Below are positions 1 through 11,639 of a stretch of 64,000 nt of DNA, one piece after another. Under the pieces are notes generated by a model that was not told the DNA's origin, searched no databases, and saw only the letters and a list, made by a program, of their open reading frames with translations. The DNA is taken from assembly GCF_002013375.1 (NCBI RefSeq), contig NZ_MAEW01000008.1:124001-188000 (forward strand), written 5' to 3'. The number at the start of each line of letters is the position of its first letter. Position 1 is the stretch's first letter. The translations under genes were made by a program, and so were the position numbers. The stretch comes from Mycobacterium sp. D16Q13. Its GTDB lineage: Bacteria > Actinomycetota > Actinomycetes > Mycobacteriales > Mycobacteriaceae.

Positions 1-844
1 CCTCGCCGGCGAGACGGCGCTGTTCGGCGTCACGAATCCCGTAGAGCATCTGGTACTCGTAATCGCCCGGACCCCTGCCCGTCTCGCGCGCCATCAGACT
101 CGCGGCATCGACGATGGCGGGATCGTGTGAGGCCACCATGGGGTACCCGTCGCCCTCCATCAAGACGCGCAGACAGCGTAAGTAGGCGACATCGACGTCC
201 TCGGGATCTCGGTGCGCGACGGACTCTGGCTCGTCGTAGGCCCCCTTGCACAATCGAATGCGCGAGCCTTTGCCGGACAGGTCTGCACAGTCGGCGTACG
301 TGCGCTTCAGGTAGGCCTGCAGCACGGTGCCCAGCCACGGAAAATCGGCACGCAACTCGCTCACGATGCTCAGGGTGGAATCCGTGGTGGTGTGGTCCTC
401 GGCATCGACGGTAACCCACACCCCGGCCTGATCGGCCTTGGCACACAACAGCTGTGCGTTCTCCAGGGCTATCTGTTCCCCATCGCGCGGCAGCGCCTGA
501 CCCAACGCGGAGAGTTTCAGCGAGATTTCCAGCGGGCGCACGCCGGTGTGCACGGTGTCGCTGCGCCGCGCCAGTGCGTCCAGCAGGGACAGATAGGCCG
601 ACACGGTACTCGTGGCCTGCCCGATATCGGTGGTGTCCTCACCGAGGTAGTCAATCGAGATGAACCGCCCGGAATCGAGCAGCGCGGTGCTGGCGGCGAG
701 TACATCGTCCTGAGATTCACCGGGCACGAAACGACGCACCACCTGCCGCGTCAATGGCATCCGTTCGGCGGCGTGTCGCAGCCGCGCCGATCTACTGGCC
801 GCCAAGACGGCAGGCCTGGCCGTTTTGCCGAACCACTCAGCCAT
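1..844 (-). CDS. pruB: Proline dehydrogenase, C-terminus cut by window edge
   Basis: FAD-dependent oxidation of L-proline to pyrroline-5-carboxylate, the first step of proline catabolism. About 281 N-terminal codons are present; the rest lies left of base 1. The visible part carries PRODH barrel signatures (EISLKLSALG, VDAEDH, and RLCKGAYDE, which matches the conserved R-L-x-KGAY motif). The ATG at 844 lies inside the last codons of pruA (8-nt overlap), so the two genes are almost certainly translationally coupled in the order pruA-pruB, as at M. tuberculosis Rv1187-Rv1188. No damage is seen in the visible part. Confidence 0.93.
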   Translation of the reverse strand, partial: MAEWFGKTARPAVLAASRSARLRHAAERMPLTRQVVRRFVPGESQDDVLAASTALLDSGRFISIDYLGEDTTDIGQATSTVSAYLSLLDALARRSDTVHTGVRPLEISLKLSALGQALPRDGEQIALENAQLLCAKADQAGVWVTVDAEDHTTTDSTLSIVSELRADFPWLGTVLQAYLKRTYADCADLSGKGSRIRLCKGAYDEPESVAHRDPEDVDVAYLRCLRVLMEGDGYPMVASHDPAIVDAASLMARETGRGPGDYEYQMLYGIRDAEQRRLAGE

Positions 845-2504
845 CCGCACGCTCCCCGGCTGCTGGTCTTCCCGCAAGCGGCTCATCCATATGCGGGTAT
901 TGATAATCCGTTGGAGCGTCGAATGTTTCCTTGATGGATCGCGGCAGCAGCCAGCGCTGCAGATTGAGCGGCGATCCAGCCTTGTCGTTGGTGCCCGACG
1001 CCCGGCCACCACCGAAGGGCTGTTGACCGACGACGGCACCAGTGGGCTTGTCGTTGATGTAGAAGTTTCCGGCCGCGAATCGAAGCCGGTCACTGGCCGC
1101 CTGAACGGCCTGCCGGTCATCGGCGATCACGGCACCGGTCAGCGCGTAGCGGGAGCCGGTGTCAACGACGTCGAGGATGCGCTCATAGTCGTCGTCGGGA
1201 TAGACGTGTACCGCCAGGATTGGCCCGAAGTACTCGGTGGAGAACGCCTCGTCGGTCGGGTCGTCCGAGAGCAGCACGGTGGGGCGGACGAAATATCCTT
1301 CGCTATCGTCGTATTCGCCTCCCGCCGCGATCGTCACCCCGGCGCTCTTGGCACGATCGATCGCGGCCGCGTTGCGCTTGAACGACTCCTCGTCAATGAC
1401 GGCACCACCGAAGTTCGAGAGGTCTGTGACGTCCCCGTACGTCAGCCCGGATGCCGCATCAAGGAACTCATCGCCCATCTGATCCCACACCGACCGGGCC
1501 ACAAAGGCGCGAGAGGCCGCGGAACACTTCTGCCCCTGGTAGTCGAAGGCGCCACGAATAAGCGCCGTACGCAACACATCCGGCCGCGCGGAGGTGTGCG
1601 CGACGACGAAGTCCTTGCCTCCGGTCTCGCCGACAAGCCGAGGGTAGGTGTTGTACCTGTCGATGTTGGTGCCGACTTCGCGCCATAGATGCTGAAACGT
1701 CCGGGTGGAGCCGGTGAAATGGATACCCGCCAAGCGCGGATCGGCGAGCGCCACATCCGATACCGCGATCCCGTCTCCGTTGAGCAGGTTGATGACCCCG
1801 GGCGGTAATCCGGCGGCCTCCAGCAGCTCCATGGTGAAATGCGCGGCAAAGGCCTGGGTGATGGACGGCTTCCACACCACAGTGTTTCCCAAAAGCGCTG
1901 GGGCCGTGGGAAGGTTTCCCGCAATCGCGGTGAAGTTGAACGGCGTGATGGCGTAGACGAAGCCCTCCAGCGGGCGGTACTCCATCCGATTCCACGCGCC
2001 ACCGCCACTACTGGGCTGCTCGGCCAGGATGTGCCGCGCGAACTGCACGTTGAACCGCCAGAAGTCGGCCAGCTCGCAGGCCGAATCGATCTCGGCCTGG
2101 TAGGCAGTCTTCGACTGTCCGAGCATGGTCGCGGCGTTGAGGGTGGGCCGCCACGACCCCGACAACAGATCGGCAGCACGCAAGAAGACAGCCGACCTGT
2201 CATCGAAAGACAGTGCTGCCCAATCATTTTTAGCGGCAAGAGCAGCCTCAACCGCGTCACTGGCCTCGGCATGACCCGCGTTGGTGACTGTCCCCAGCAC
2301 GGCGCGGTGGTTGTGTGGCTGCACCACATCGATGCGTTCACCGTCACTCATCCGGCGAGCGCCACCGATAACATGCGGCAGGTCGATGGGCGTCGCGGCG
2401 AGGTCAGACAGTGCCGTGGTCAACCGGTCGCGTTCGGGGGTGTTCGGAGCGTACGTGAGCACCGGCTCGTTGATGGGAGCCGGCACGTTGGTGATGGCGT
2501 CCAT
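837..2504 (-). CDS. pruA: 1-pyrroline-5-carboxylate dehydrogenase
   Basis: Oxidises glutamate-gamma-semialdehyde (P5C) to glutamate with NAD, the second step of proline catabolism. The 555-residue protein is full length for the RocA/PruA aldehyde dehydrogenase family. It has the general base Glu (VGETGGK, about residue 293) and the catalytic Cys (YQGQKCSAA, about residue 327), plus the TPFNFTAIAGNL segment of the NAD-binding fold. ATG start. The 130 bases upstream (2505-2633) separate it from the aminotransferase gene and contain a short TTGCGCAA palindrome (2553-2560), a possible regulator site. It is the first gene of a coupled pair with proline dehydrogenase. Confidence 0.95.
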   Translation of the reverse strand: MDAITNVPAPINEPVLTYAPNTPERDRLTTALSDLAATPIDLPHVIGGARRMSDGERIDVVQPHNHRAVLGTVTNAGHAEASDAVEAALAAKNDWAALSFDDRSAVFLRAADLLSGSWRPTLNAATMLGQSKTAYQAEIDSACELADFWRFNVQFARHILAEQPSSGGGAWNRMEYRPLEGFVYAITPFNFTAIAGNLPTAPALLGNTVVWKPSITQAFAAHFTMELLEAAGLPPGVINLLNGDGIAVSDVALADPRLAGIHFTGSTRTFQHLWREVGTNIDRYNTYPRLVGETGGKDFVVAHTSARPDVLRTALIRGAFDYQGQKCSAASRAFVARSVWDQMGDEFLDAASGLTYGDVTDLSNFGGAVIDEESFKRNAAAIDRAKSAGVTIAAGGEYDDSEGYFVRPTVLLSDDPTDEAFSTEYFGPILAVHVYPDDDYERILDVVDTGSRYALTGAVIADDRQAVQAASDRLRFAAGNFYINDKPTGAVVGQQPFGGGRASGTNDKAGSPLNLQRWLLPRSIKETFDAPTDYQYPHMDEPLAGRPAAGERADG

Positions 2505-2633
2505 GTATCCAGCATCGCCCTGATTCCCCGCAGCTGTCGAGGAATCTGGAGATTGCGCAACGAAACCTCAGGTAATGCCGAAATCCGGCGGGACGTTACG
2601 TGTGGTAGGCCGAGTCTTCGACGGTCAGCGCAA

Positions 2634-3728
2634 CTAGTCGACGAGCCGCGCGACGGCGGCGTCGATGCGCTCATCGGTGGCCGTGAGGGCCACCCGCACA
2701 TGTTCCTTGCCACGCGGTCCGTAGAACCGTCCGGGTGCCACCAAGATCCCGCGCTGCGCCAGATATGCCAGCGCGTCATCACACAAGTCGCCCCGGGTGG
2801 CCCAGAGATACAGACCCGCCTCAGAATGGTCGATGCGGAAGCCATTGCCGGTCAAAGCCTTCGAGAGCCTGCCGCGGCGACTCTCATAGAGTGCGCGCTG
2901 ATCGCGCTGATGGTCATCCTCGCTCAGCGCTGCCGTCATCGCCGCCTGTATTGGCCCTGGCACCATCATCCCGGCATGCTTGCGCACCGCGAGCAGCTCG
3001 CCGACCACGGACGCATCTCCCAGCACGAATCCGGCCCGATACCCCGCCAGCGACGACGTCTTGGACAACGAGTGCACGGCCAACAACCCGGCGGTATCGC
3101 CATCGCAGACCCGAGGATCAAGCACCGACACCGGCTCGGCGTCCCACCCCAGGCCCAGGTAGCACTCATCGGAAACCACGAGGGCGCCGCGCTCGCGCGC
3201 CCACTCGACGACCTTGCGTAGATGCTCGACCGGGAGTACCGCCCCAGTCGGATTACTGGGCGAGTTGAGATAGATCAACGAGGGGCGCTGCGGCCCCAAC
3301 TGTGTCAGCGAGTCCGCCCGGACCGTCGGCACACCGGCCAGCCGTGCGCCCACTTCATAGGTGGGGTATGCCAATTCGGGGATGACGATCAGATCGTCGG
3401 CGCACAACCCGAGCAGGGTCGGCAACCACGCGATGAGCTCCTTGGTGCCGACGACGGGAAGCACGGCATCGTCCGCGAGCGCGACGATGCCGTATCGCCG
3501 GGACACCGCGCCGCGGATTGCCTGCCGCAATGCGGGGGTACCGGCGGTCGCCGGGTATCCGGGAAGGTCGCTGGCCGCGGCCAGCGCATCGCGGATCAGC
3601 GGCGCCACGCTATCCACGGGGGTACCGACCGAAAGGTCAACGATCCCTTCGGGGTGCGCCGCGGCAGTCGCCTTAGCATCGGCGATGGTGTCCCACGGAA
3701 ATTCCGGCAGCCGGGACGACACAGCCAA
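2634..3728 (-). CDS. dapC: Succinyldiaminopimelate aminotransferase-type PLP enzyme
   Basis: Fold-type I aminotransferase of 364 residues, of the type annotated as DapC in actinobacteria (transamination in the succinylase branch of lysine/meso-DAP synthesis). The PLP lysine is in SLSKTSSLAGYRAGF (about residue 223) and the NPTG loop is at about residues 159-162. The first codon is TTG at 3728; no ATG/GTG lies upstream in frame, and a GTG two codons later (3722) is an alternative. It starts 29 nt after the stop of the ferredoxin gene, so the two form an operon. The order ferredoxin-aminotransferase matches Rv1177-Rv1178. The exact substrate is inferred from family and synteny. Confidence 0.85.
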   Translation of the reverse strand: MAVSSRLPEFPWDTIADAKATAAAHPEGIVDLSVGTPVDSVAPLIRDALAAASDLPGYPATAGTPALRQAIRGAVSRRYGIVALADDAVLPVVGTKELIAWLPTLLGLCADDLIVIPELAYPTYEVGARLAGVPTVRADSLTQLGPQRPSLIYLNSPSNPTGAVLPVEHLRKVVEWARERGALVVSDECYLGLGWDAEPVSVLDPRVCDGDTAGLLAVHSLSKTSSLAGYRAGFVLGDASVVGELLAVRKHAGMMVPGPIQAAMTAALSEDDHQRDQRALYESRRGRLSKALTGNGFRIDHSEAGLYLWATRGDLCDDALAYLAQRGILVAPGRFYGPRGKEHVRVALTATDERIDAAVARLVD

Positions 3729-3757
3729 CGCCCGCGGTCGGGACTCGGACGGCGAGC

Positions 3758-4084
3758 TCAGTGTCCTTCACCCATGGGCGGAAGCTCCTTGACCGACGGC
3801 GGGTCGTACTCGGTCTTGCCGACCTTCGCGGCACCGCCGGGCGAGCCCAGGTCTACGAAGAAGTCAGCGTTGCCCTGGATGTAGCCCGTCCACTGATCCG
3901 GCACATCGTCCTCATAGAAGATGGCCTCCACCGGGCATACCGGTTCGCAAGCACCGCAGTCCACACATTCGTCGGGGTGGATGTAGAGCATGCGCCCACC
4001 CTCATAGATGCAGTCGACGGGGCATTCTTCGATACATGCTTTGTCCATAACGTCGACGCACGGTTCCGCGATCGTGTAGGTCAC
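3758..4084 (-). CDS. fdxC: 7Fe-8S ferredoxin
   Basis: Small electron carrier of 108 residues. Cysteine spacing fits seven-iron ferredoxins: an N-terminal C-x7-C-x3-C set feeding the [3Fe-4S] cluster, and [14 protein letters not shown] (C-x2-C-x2-C-x3-CP) for the [4Fe-4S] cluster. The start is GTG at 4084, preceded at good distance by AGGAAA; residues 1-5 (MTYTI) match the usual family start. Likely physiological donor to P450s or other oxidoreductases; partner unknown. It shares the strand with a second ferredoxin gene 176 nt upstream and runs into the aminotransferase gene. Confidence 0.93.
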   Translation of the reverse strand: MTYTIAEPCVDVMDKACIEECPVDCIYEGGRMLYIHPDECVDCGACEPVCPVEAIFYEDDVPDQWTGYIQGNADFFVDLGSPGGAAKVGKTEYDPPSVKELPPMGEGH

Positions 4085-4260
4085 GAAGGTTTCCTCATTC
4101 CTGCGCTGATGTCCAGTTCATGCGTTGCGGCCAGTATTCCGGTCCCCAGATGCGTCTCTTGACACAGGCTGTCCTAACTCGCCGAGGCGATCTAGCCGTA
4201 TCCACCGGTTACAGGTACTTAGCTTAACGTTTAACTTGGCCTGCCGTCCAGCAGGCACGC

Positions 4261-4569
4261 TCAGCCCTGGATCGGGAGTTGCGCCACAAGCGGCACATCC
4301 CGGTTGATCTTGCCCATCCGGCGCGCGCCGTTCGGCGAATCGAGGCCGAGGAAGAAGTCCGCGTTGGCCCGCACGTAACCACCCCACTCGCCAGGTACGT
4401 CTTCTTCGTAGTAAATCGCCTCGACAGGGCAAACCGGTTCGCACGCATCGCAATCCGTGCACTCGTCCGGGTGGATGTACATGGTCCGGGCACCCTCGTA
4501 GATGCAATCGACAGGACACTCCTCTACGCAGGCCTTGTCCATCACGTCCACACACGGTTCGGCGATCAC
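4261..4569 (-). CDS. fdxA: Second 7Fe ferredoxin, start codon apparently lost (GCG)
   Basis: Paralogue of the downstream ferredoxin, with both cluster motifs intact ([14 protein letters not shown] and DECTDCDACEPVCP). The initiation region is odd. The two genes align as SD-spacer-start-T-Y, but where fdxC has GTG this copy has GCG at 4576-4578, with a good GGAGG (4585-4589) correctly spaced for it. The nearest real in-frame start codons are GTG at 4569 (given here, 3 codons later, 15 nt from the SD) and TTG at 4623 (120 residues). Either start skews the N-terminus, but the clusters are retained. It is divergent from the padR gene, across a palindrome-rich regulatory region. Confidence 0.85.
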   Translation of the reverse strand: MIAEPCVDVMDKACVEECPVDCIYEGARTMYIHPDECTDCDACEPVCPVEAIYYEEDVPGEWGGYVRANADFFLGLDSPNGARRMGKINRDVPLVAQLPIQG

Positions 4570-4603
4570 ATATGTCGCGGGAAACCTCCAGGCGCGCTCC
4601 GGC

Positions 4604-4684
4604 CAATTACACGTTTCTCTCAATTACATGTTACCAATGGCAACACGTAACTGAGGGCTATATGCAGACTGTTGCACTGCAACA
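4604..4684. promoter_or_regulatory. Divergent regulatory region with candidate PadR operators
   Basis: Between the ferredoxin and padR genes lies a perfect inverted repeat TGTTGC-ACT-GCAACA (4670-4684) and a near-perfect relative TGTTACC-AAT-GGCAACA (4629-4645, one mismatch between the arms). A 12-base direct repeat CAATTACAYGTT occurs at 4604-4615 and 4621-4632. PadR regulators often control their own operon and a divergent gene through such dyads, so these are the best candidates for autoregulatory sites. Binding is inferred. Confidence 0.55.
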
Positions 4685-4722
4685 AGTTGCATAGGGGTCC
4701 CGTTTCGTGTCAGCATGCTGCC

Positions 4723-7300
<2,578 letters not shown>

Positions 7301-7387
7301 CTGCCTCCGACGGCTACCGATACCCGTTACACCACCGGTGCGGATGATGGCGCCGGCTGCCAAATACTTGGGCGCTGCGCGGGCGGG

Positions 7388-7690
7388 TTATCGGGGCGGC
7401 GCGCCGGTCGGGCTTTCCAGCTTCCCATCTCCAACCCCGACACCCGGTTTCACTCCGCCCGGCACCGCGACGCCATCTACACCGGCCGAAATCCTGGGAC
7501 CACGCGACGGTCCCGACATCAGCACCGGCAGTTGAGTACCGCGCGAAGGTCGCAGCGCGGGCAACTGCCCGGGCACGAAGACCGGGTTGTAGGGCGCCGG
7601 GTTCGGCGGTGGCGGCGCCGCCGCGGCGGGCACGGCGAGACCGGCCGCAAGTCCAACGAGAATCGTTGCCACACAAACTGTTCTGATCAC
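7388..7690 (-). CDS. Small proline-rich exported protein, paralogue of next gene
   Basis: 100 residues. A Sec signal peptide (MIRTVCVATILVGLAAGLAVPAAAA) is followed by a Pro/Gly-rich mature part with no recognised domain. The stretch SRGPRISAGVDGV is shared with the upstream protein (SPRGARISAGVDSG), so the two are tandem paralogues. GTG start at 7690 overlaps the stop of the upstream gene (GTGA). Last gene of an operon headed by an MspA-family porin; likely periplasmic or cell-wall. Function unknown; an accessory role for the porin is only suggested by context. Confidence 0.75.
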   Translation of the reverse strand: MIRTVCVATILVGLAAGLAVPAAAAPPPPNPAPYNPVFVPGQLPALRPSRGTQLPVLMSGPSRGPRISAGVDGVAVPGGVKPGVGVGDGKLESPTGAPPR

Positions 7691-7986
7691 GGTATTGCTC
7701 CTTCGGTCATCCCGCGAGGGTCCTCCAACTGCCCGGCGGTCATCCCGGCACCGATTCGGGCGGTGTACCCGGAATCAACCCCAGCGGAGATCCGGGCTCC
7801 GCGCGGCGACGCCGGGGACAATCCGAAGGGTGGCTGTGAGGCAGTGGCCGCATAGTTGGGCGTTCCACCGGGTACTGCCACGGGTACGGCGGGCATCGGG
7901 TTAACCGGCGGCGGATCCGCCGAGGCTACCGGCACCCCACCCAGCACCCACATCAAGATCGTTGCGACACAGACGAATTTCATCAT
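7687..7986 (-). CDS. Small proline-rich exported protein
   Basis: 99 residues: signal peptide MMKFVCVATILMWVLGGVPVASA, then a proline-rich segment (DPPPVNPMPAVPVAVPGG) and SPRGARISAGVDSGYTARIGAGM, related to the downstream protein. The ATG at 7986 shares one base with the porin gene stop (TGATG), and the 3' end overlaps the next start by 4 nt, so all three genes are tightly coupled. No catalytic or binding motif can be named. Confidence 0.77.
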   Translation of the reverse strand: MMKFVCVATILMWVLGGVPVASADPPPVNPMPAVPVAVPGGTPNYAATASQPPFGLSPASPRGARISAGVDSGYTARIGAGMTAGQLEDPRGMTEGAIP

Positions 7987-8621
7987 CAGATCTTGATCGG
8001 GTCGCCGTAGATCGCGAACTCGGTGTGGCCGGTCTCGGTTGATGCGCGCAACGACGCGAACGAACGGATCGTCACATCGCCACCGCAGGCGTCGGCCTTC
8101 ACATGCACGTTATCCAAGTCCAGCGCGCCCGTACCACCATGGGAGAGAACCATATTGGCCATCGGAAGGTTGACGATGACGCCCGGCTGCACCACTGTCT
8201 GCACAAATCCGCTGACCCCCGCACTGCCGCCGACCCCTACCGAGGGTGTTGGTGCCACTCCAAGGCTTACCGAGGGCGCGATACCTGCCGACCCGCCCAG
8301 CTGCAATCCCGAGGACACATCAGACTGACAACCGAGCTGATAGCCGATGACGAAGAGGCTGTCGGTGATGGGGTTGGTGCCGCCGGTCGCGGTCGCGGTG
8401 CCCGAGAGAGTGATGAACGCCTCGCGCGAGTTGGTTGCGGACGCCAGATTGGGCACCGCGTTAACGCGTTCATTCTCGAGCCGAATCTGCAGCTGCCAGC
8501 CATCCCGAGTTGTCCGCGAATACGACTGCGGCGCCATTTCTCTCGGCTCTGCGGTAGCCGGGACGGCTACCAGGAGCCCAAGCATGGCAACGATCACACT
8601 TGTCGCTACGAGTCGGGCCAT
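7986..8621 (-). CDS. MspA-family porin-like protein
   Basis: About 211 residues from the ATG at 8621 (ATG at 8630 and 8675 are alternatives). The signal peptide ends near VAVPATAEP. The mature protein has MspA-family features: a conserved middle segment (ITDSLFVIGYQLGCQSDVS), a Gly/Ala/Val-rich segment where MspA forms its membrane barrel, and the characteristic C-terminus (VHVKADACGGDVTIRSFASLRASTETG...TEFAIYGDPIKI). MspA proteins assemble as octameric outer-membrane porins for hydrophilic solutes. This one is divergent and carries two cysteines, so pore formation is inferred. First gene of a three-gene operon. Confidence 0.85.
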   Translation of the reverse strand: MARLVATSVIVAMLGLLVAVPATAEPREMAPQSYSRTTRDGWQLQIRLENERVNAVPNLASATNSREAFITLSGTATATGGTNPITDSLFVIGYQLGCQSDVSSGLQLGGSAGIAPSVSLGVAPTPSVGVGGSAGVSGFVQTVVQPGVIVNLPMANMVLSHGGTGALDLDNVHVKADACGGDVTIRSFASLRASTETGHTEFAIYGDPIKI

Positions 8622-8853
8622 CACGCACATCACGATGCCCAAACCGAACACCGGAGTTAACCCAACGCGATCCAATCAGTCAGGTGCGGACAGAGACCGT
8701 CAACTTAGCGATATCCCTCGCAGTCGCGGCGCGGGTGCAGCTCGTGGCACAGCCGCCCCTCCTCCGGACGGGTCGGCACCACCTACCACCACAGTGGTTT
8801 CGATGACGGTACTGATCGCTATCTGAGGCGAAATCTCGATCGACGGCATATCT

Positions 8854-8915
8854 CGCCGAGAGTGAAACTGTGGCGGAGATTCTCGGAAAATCCCGCCATG
8901 GATTCACTCTCGGCG
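8854..8915. repeat. 62-nt inverted repeat at fbiC 3' end
   Basis: A perfect 13-bp inverted repeat, CGCCGAGAGTGAA (8854-8866) and its complement (8903-8915), encloses a second stem TGGCGG (8871-8876)/CCGCCA (8893-8898). The outer arm touches the fbiC stop codon. There is no T-run, so if it terminates fbiC transcription it is not a classical intrinsic terminator; it may also protect a 3' end. The rest of 8622-8853 shows only the presumed promoter region of the porin operon. Confidence 0.7.
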
Positions 8916-11591
8916 TTACGCGGCGGACGGCCGCCGCGCGTACGTCGTGGTGCGCTCCACCGCGGGCCGTCCGATGCCCTCGGCGATCTCCTCCAGTTCG
9001 GCAATGGTCTTGGCAGATCCGTGTTCGGAACCGGCCATCCGGGAAATGGTCTCCTCCATCAGCGTGCCGCCGAGATCATTGGCGCCGCCTTCGAGCATCG
9101 CCCGTGTCCCGTCGATACCGAGCTTCACCCAGCTGGTCTGGATGTTGTGGATACGCCCGTGCAGCATGATGCGCGCCAGCGCGTGCACCGCGCGGTTGTC
9201 CCGGTTGGTGGGCCCTGGGCGCGCGGCACCCGCCAGGTACAGCGGGGCACTTTGGTGCACAAACGGCAGCGGCACAAATTCGGTGAATCCGCCTGTGCGG
9301 TCCTGAATTCCGGCGAGGACCCGAAGATGTGCGATCCAATGCTTGGGGGTATCGACGTGCCCGTACATCATGGTGGAGCTGGAGCGCAGCCCCACCTCGT
9401 GTGCGGTGCTGATGACATCGATCCATTCGGACGCCGGCAGCTTGCCCTTGGTGAGCACCCACCGAATCTCGTCGTCGAGGATCTCGGCGGCGGTACCCGG
9501 GATGGTGTCCAGACCCGCGGCACGCAACTCGGTCAACCATTCGCGGACGCTCTGGCCGCCCTTGGAGGCGCCATTGACGATCTCCATCGGGCTGAAGGCG
9601 TGCACGTGCATGCTGGGCACCCGCTTCTTCACCGCGCGCACCAGATCCGCATACCCGGTTGCGGGCAGCTCCGGATCGATACCGCCCTGCATGCAGACCT
9701 CGGTGGCACCGGCGACATACGCCTCCCAGGCCCGGTCACCCACCTCCTCGGCCGACAGCGAGAAGGCATCGGCATCGCCCTTGCGCTGCGCGAAGGCGCA
9801 GAAACGGCAGCCTGTATAGCAGATGTTGGTGAAGTTGATGTTCCGATTCACCACATATGTGACGTCATCGCCAACCACGTCCGCACGGATCGAATCAGCC
9901 AGTGCGGCAAGGGCCTCCATCGCTGGACCCTCGGCGGTCGCCAGCGCCAAGTACTCGTCATCGCTGCATCCCGCCGGATCTCGCTCGGCGGAGCGCAGAG
10001 CCGCCAACACATCGGCGCCCACCTTCTCCGGAGCCCGCGCGTTCAGTTCACGAACATGTTCGCGGATGGACTCCCAGTCCCCGAAGGCGCTCGCCAGATC
10101 GCTACGGGTGTCGGTGTTGCGGCCCTCCGAGTCAATCGCCGCGTGCAGATCTACCCGGCCCGTCGACTCCCAGGTCTCATCGGGCTCCTGCCACGGCGAT
10201 CCGGTCGGCGAAACATCCAGGGCAAAACCGGTTTCCGGGTCGGCAAGAGCCTCCACATGCCCGCGCACCCGTGGATCGATCCACGCCGACCCGGCCTGCA
10301 CGTACTGCGGTTGCGCCGTAAGGCGCTGCACCAGGTCGTATCCGGCCTCGGCCGTCACCGACGCCAGATCGTCCAGATTGGGCCACGGCCGTTCGGGGTT
10401 CACATGATCTGGGGTCAGCGGCGACACCCCACCCCAGTCGTCCACACCGGCTCCGATCAGTGCCAAGCACTCACCGCGGGACACCAGGTTCGGCGGCGCC
10501 TGCACCCGCATTTTGGGGCCAAGTACCAGACGGGTTACCGCGATCGTCGCCAGGAAGTCGTCGATTTCAGCATCCGGCGCCGCCTTCATCGCGGTGTCTG
10601 ATTTAGCACGGAAGTTCTGCACGATTACTTCCTGAACATGCCCGAATTCCTTGTGTACCTTGCGGATCGCGTGAATAGTCTCCGCGCGCTCGGTGAGATT
10701 CTCGCCAATCCCCACCAACAGACCCGTGGTGAACGGAATCGACAGCCGGCCCGCGTCAGTCAGGGTCCGCAGCCGCACAGTGGGGTCTTTGTCCGGGCTG
10801 CCGTAGTGCGCCTCACCGCGATCCTCGAACAGTCGCCGCGACGTGGTTTCCAGCATCATGCCCATCGACGGAGCCACCGGCTTGAGCCGCGCCAGCTCCG
10901 ACCAGCTCATCACTCCCGGATTCAGATGCGGAAGCAGACCTGTCTCCTCCAAAACCCGGATCGCCATGGCCCGCACATAGTCCAGCGTGGTGTCGTAGCC
11001 GCGCTCATCGAGCCACTGCTTGGCCTCCGGCCAGCGGTCCTCGGGCCGGTCCCCCAGCGTGAACAGGGCCTCTTTGCAACCCAATTCGGCACCTCGGCGC
11101 GCGATGTCCAGGATCTCGTCGGGCTCCAGATACATGCCCTGCCCCTGCGCCCGCAGCTTCCCGGGCACCGTCACAAACGTGCAGTAATGGCACTTGTCGC
11201 GGCACAGATGGGTGACCGGGATGAATACCTTGCGCGAATAGGAGATCGGCAGACGCCCGGTCGCACCGAGGCGCCCGGCGGATTCCAGCCCGGCATCACG
11301 CACCCGCGCGGCACTGGCCATCAAATCGGCCAGATCGTCCCCCCGCGCGGTCAGCGCCAGCGAGGCCTCATCGACGTTCAGCGTCACCCCGTCGCGCGCA
11401 CGACGCAACACCCGCCGCAGCGCCGGCGATGAGCCGCCCGCTCGACGGGCATCCGACACGGGCGAGGCCGCTTTCGGCGTGGGAAAGGCGGGATTCGGCA
11501 GCGGCGTTACGTCGTCGGGCACGTTTGTACAACCGTCGGTCACCCTCAGATCATCCGCCCGTTCCAAAAACCCGACCACTCGGGGGTTCAT
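8916..11591 (-). CDS. fbiC: FO synthase (two radical SAM domains)
   Basis: Makes 7,8-didemethyl-8-hydroxy-5-deazariboflavin (FO), the chromophore of coenzyme F420, from a riboflavin-pathway pyrimidine and tyrosine. The fused CofG-CofH architecture is clear: the first radical SAM motif CRDKCHYC lies in the N-terminal half and the second, CYTGCRFC, in the C-terminal half. ATG at 11591 ([13 protein letters not shown]) gives 891 residues, slightly longer than M. tuberculosis FbiC. The frame is open further upstream, but that would overlap the divergent methyltransferase gene at 11640. The F420 pathway fits the Ddn-like protein at 19604. Confidence 0.95.
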   Translation of the reverse strand: MNPRVVGFLERADDLRVTDGCTNVPDDVTPLPNPAFPTPKAASPVSDARRAGGSSPALRRVLRRARDGVTLNVDEASLALTARGDDLADLMASAARVRDAGLESAGRLGATGRLPISYSRKVFIPVTHLCRDKCHYCTFVTVPGKLRAQGQGMYLEPDEILDIARRGAELGCKEALFTLGDRPEDRWPEAKQWLDERGYDTTLDYVRAMAIRVLEETGLLPHLNPGVMSWSELARLKPVAPSMGMMLETTSRRLFEDRGEAHYGSPDKDPTVRLRTLTDAGRLSIPFTTGLLVGIGENLTERAETIHAIRKVHKEFGHVQEVIVQNFRAKSDTAMKAAPDAEIDDFLATIAVTRLVLGPKMRVQAPPNLVSRGECLALIGAGVDDWGGVSPLTPDHVNPERPWPNLDDLASVTAEAGYDLVQRLTAQPQYVQAGSAWIDPRVRGHVEALADPETGFALDVSPTGSPWQEPDETWESTGRVDLHAAIDSEGRNTDTRSDLASAFGDWESIREHVRELNARAPEKVGADVLAALRSAERDPAGCSDDEYLALATAEGPAMEALAALADSIRADVVGDDVTYVVNRNINFTNICYTGCRFCAFAQRKGDADAFSLSAEEVGDRAWEAYVAGATEVCMQGGIDPELPATGYADLVRAVKKRVPSMHVHAFSPMEIVNGASKGGQSVREWLTELRAAGLDTIPGTAAEILDDEIRWVLTKGKLPASEWIDVISTAHEVGLRSSSTMMYGHVDTPKHWIAHLRVLAGIQDRTGGFTEFVPLPFVHQSAPLYLAGAARPGPTNRDNRAVHALARIMLHGRIHNIQTSWVKLGIDGTRAMLEGGANDLGGTLMEETISRMAGSEHGSAKTIAELEEIAEGIGRPAVERTTTYARRPSAA

Positions 11592-11639
11592 CAACGGGGT
11601 CACGCTGCGGAAACGCCCGGGATCGCTAGGCTGATCTTC

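Noticed and set aside
1839..3221. 460-residue plus-strand frame across pruA and dapC
   Set aside because: Spans two well-supported minus-strand genes and the gap between them; product has no motifs.
8862..10601. 579-residue open frame on the plus strand across fbiC
   Set aside because: Shadow of fbiC; no family motifs and inverted codon bias.
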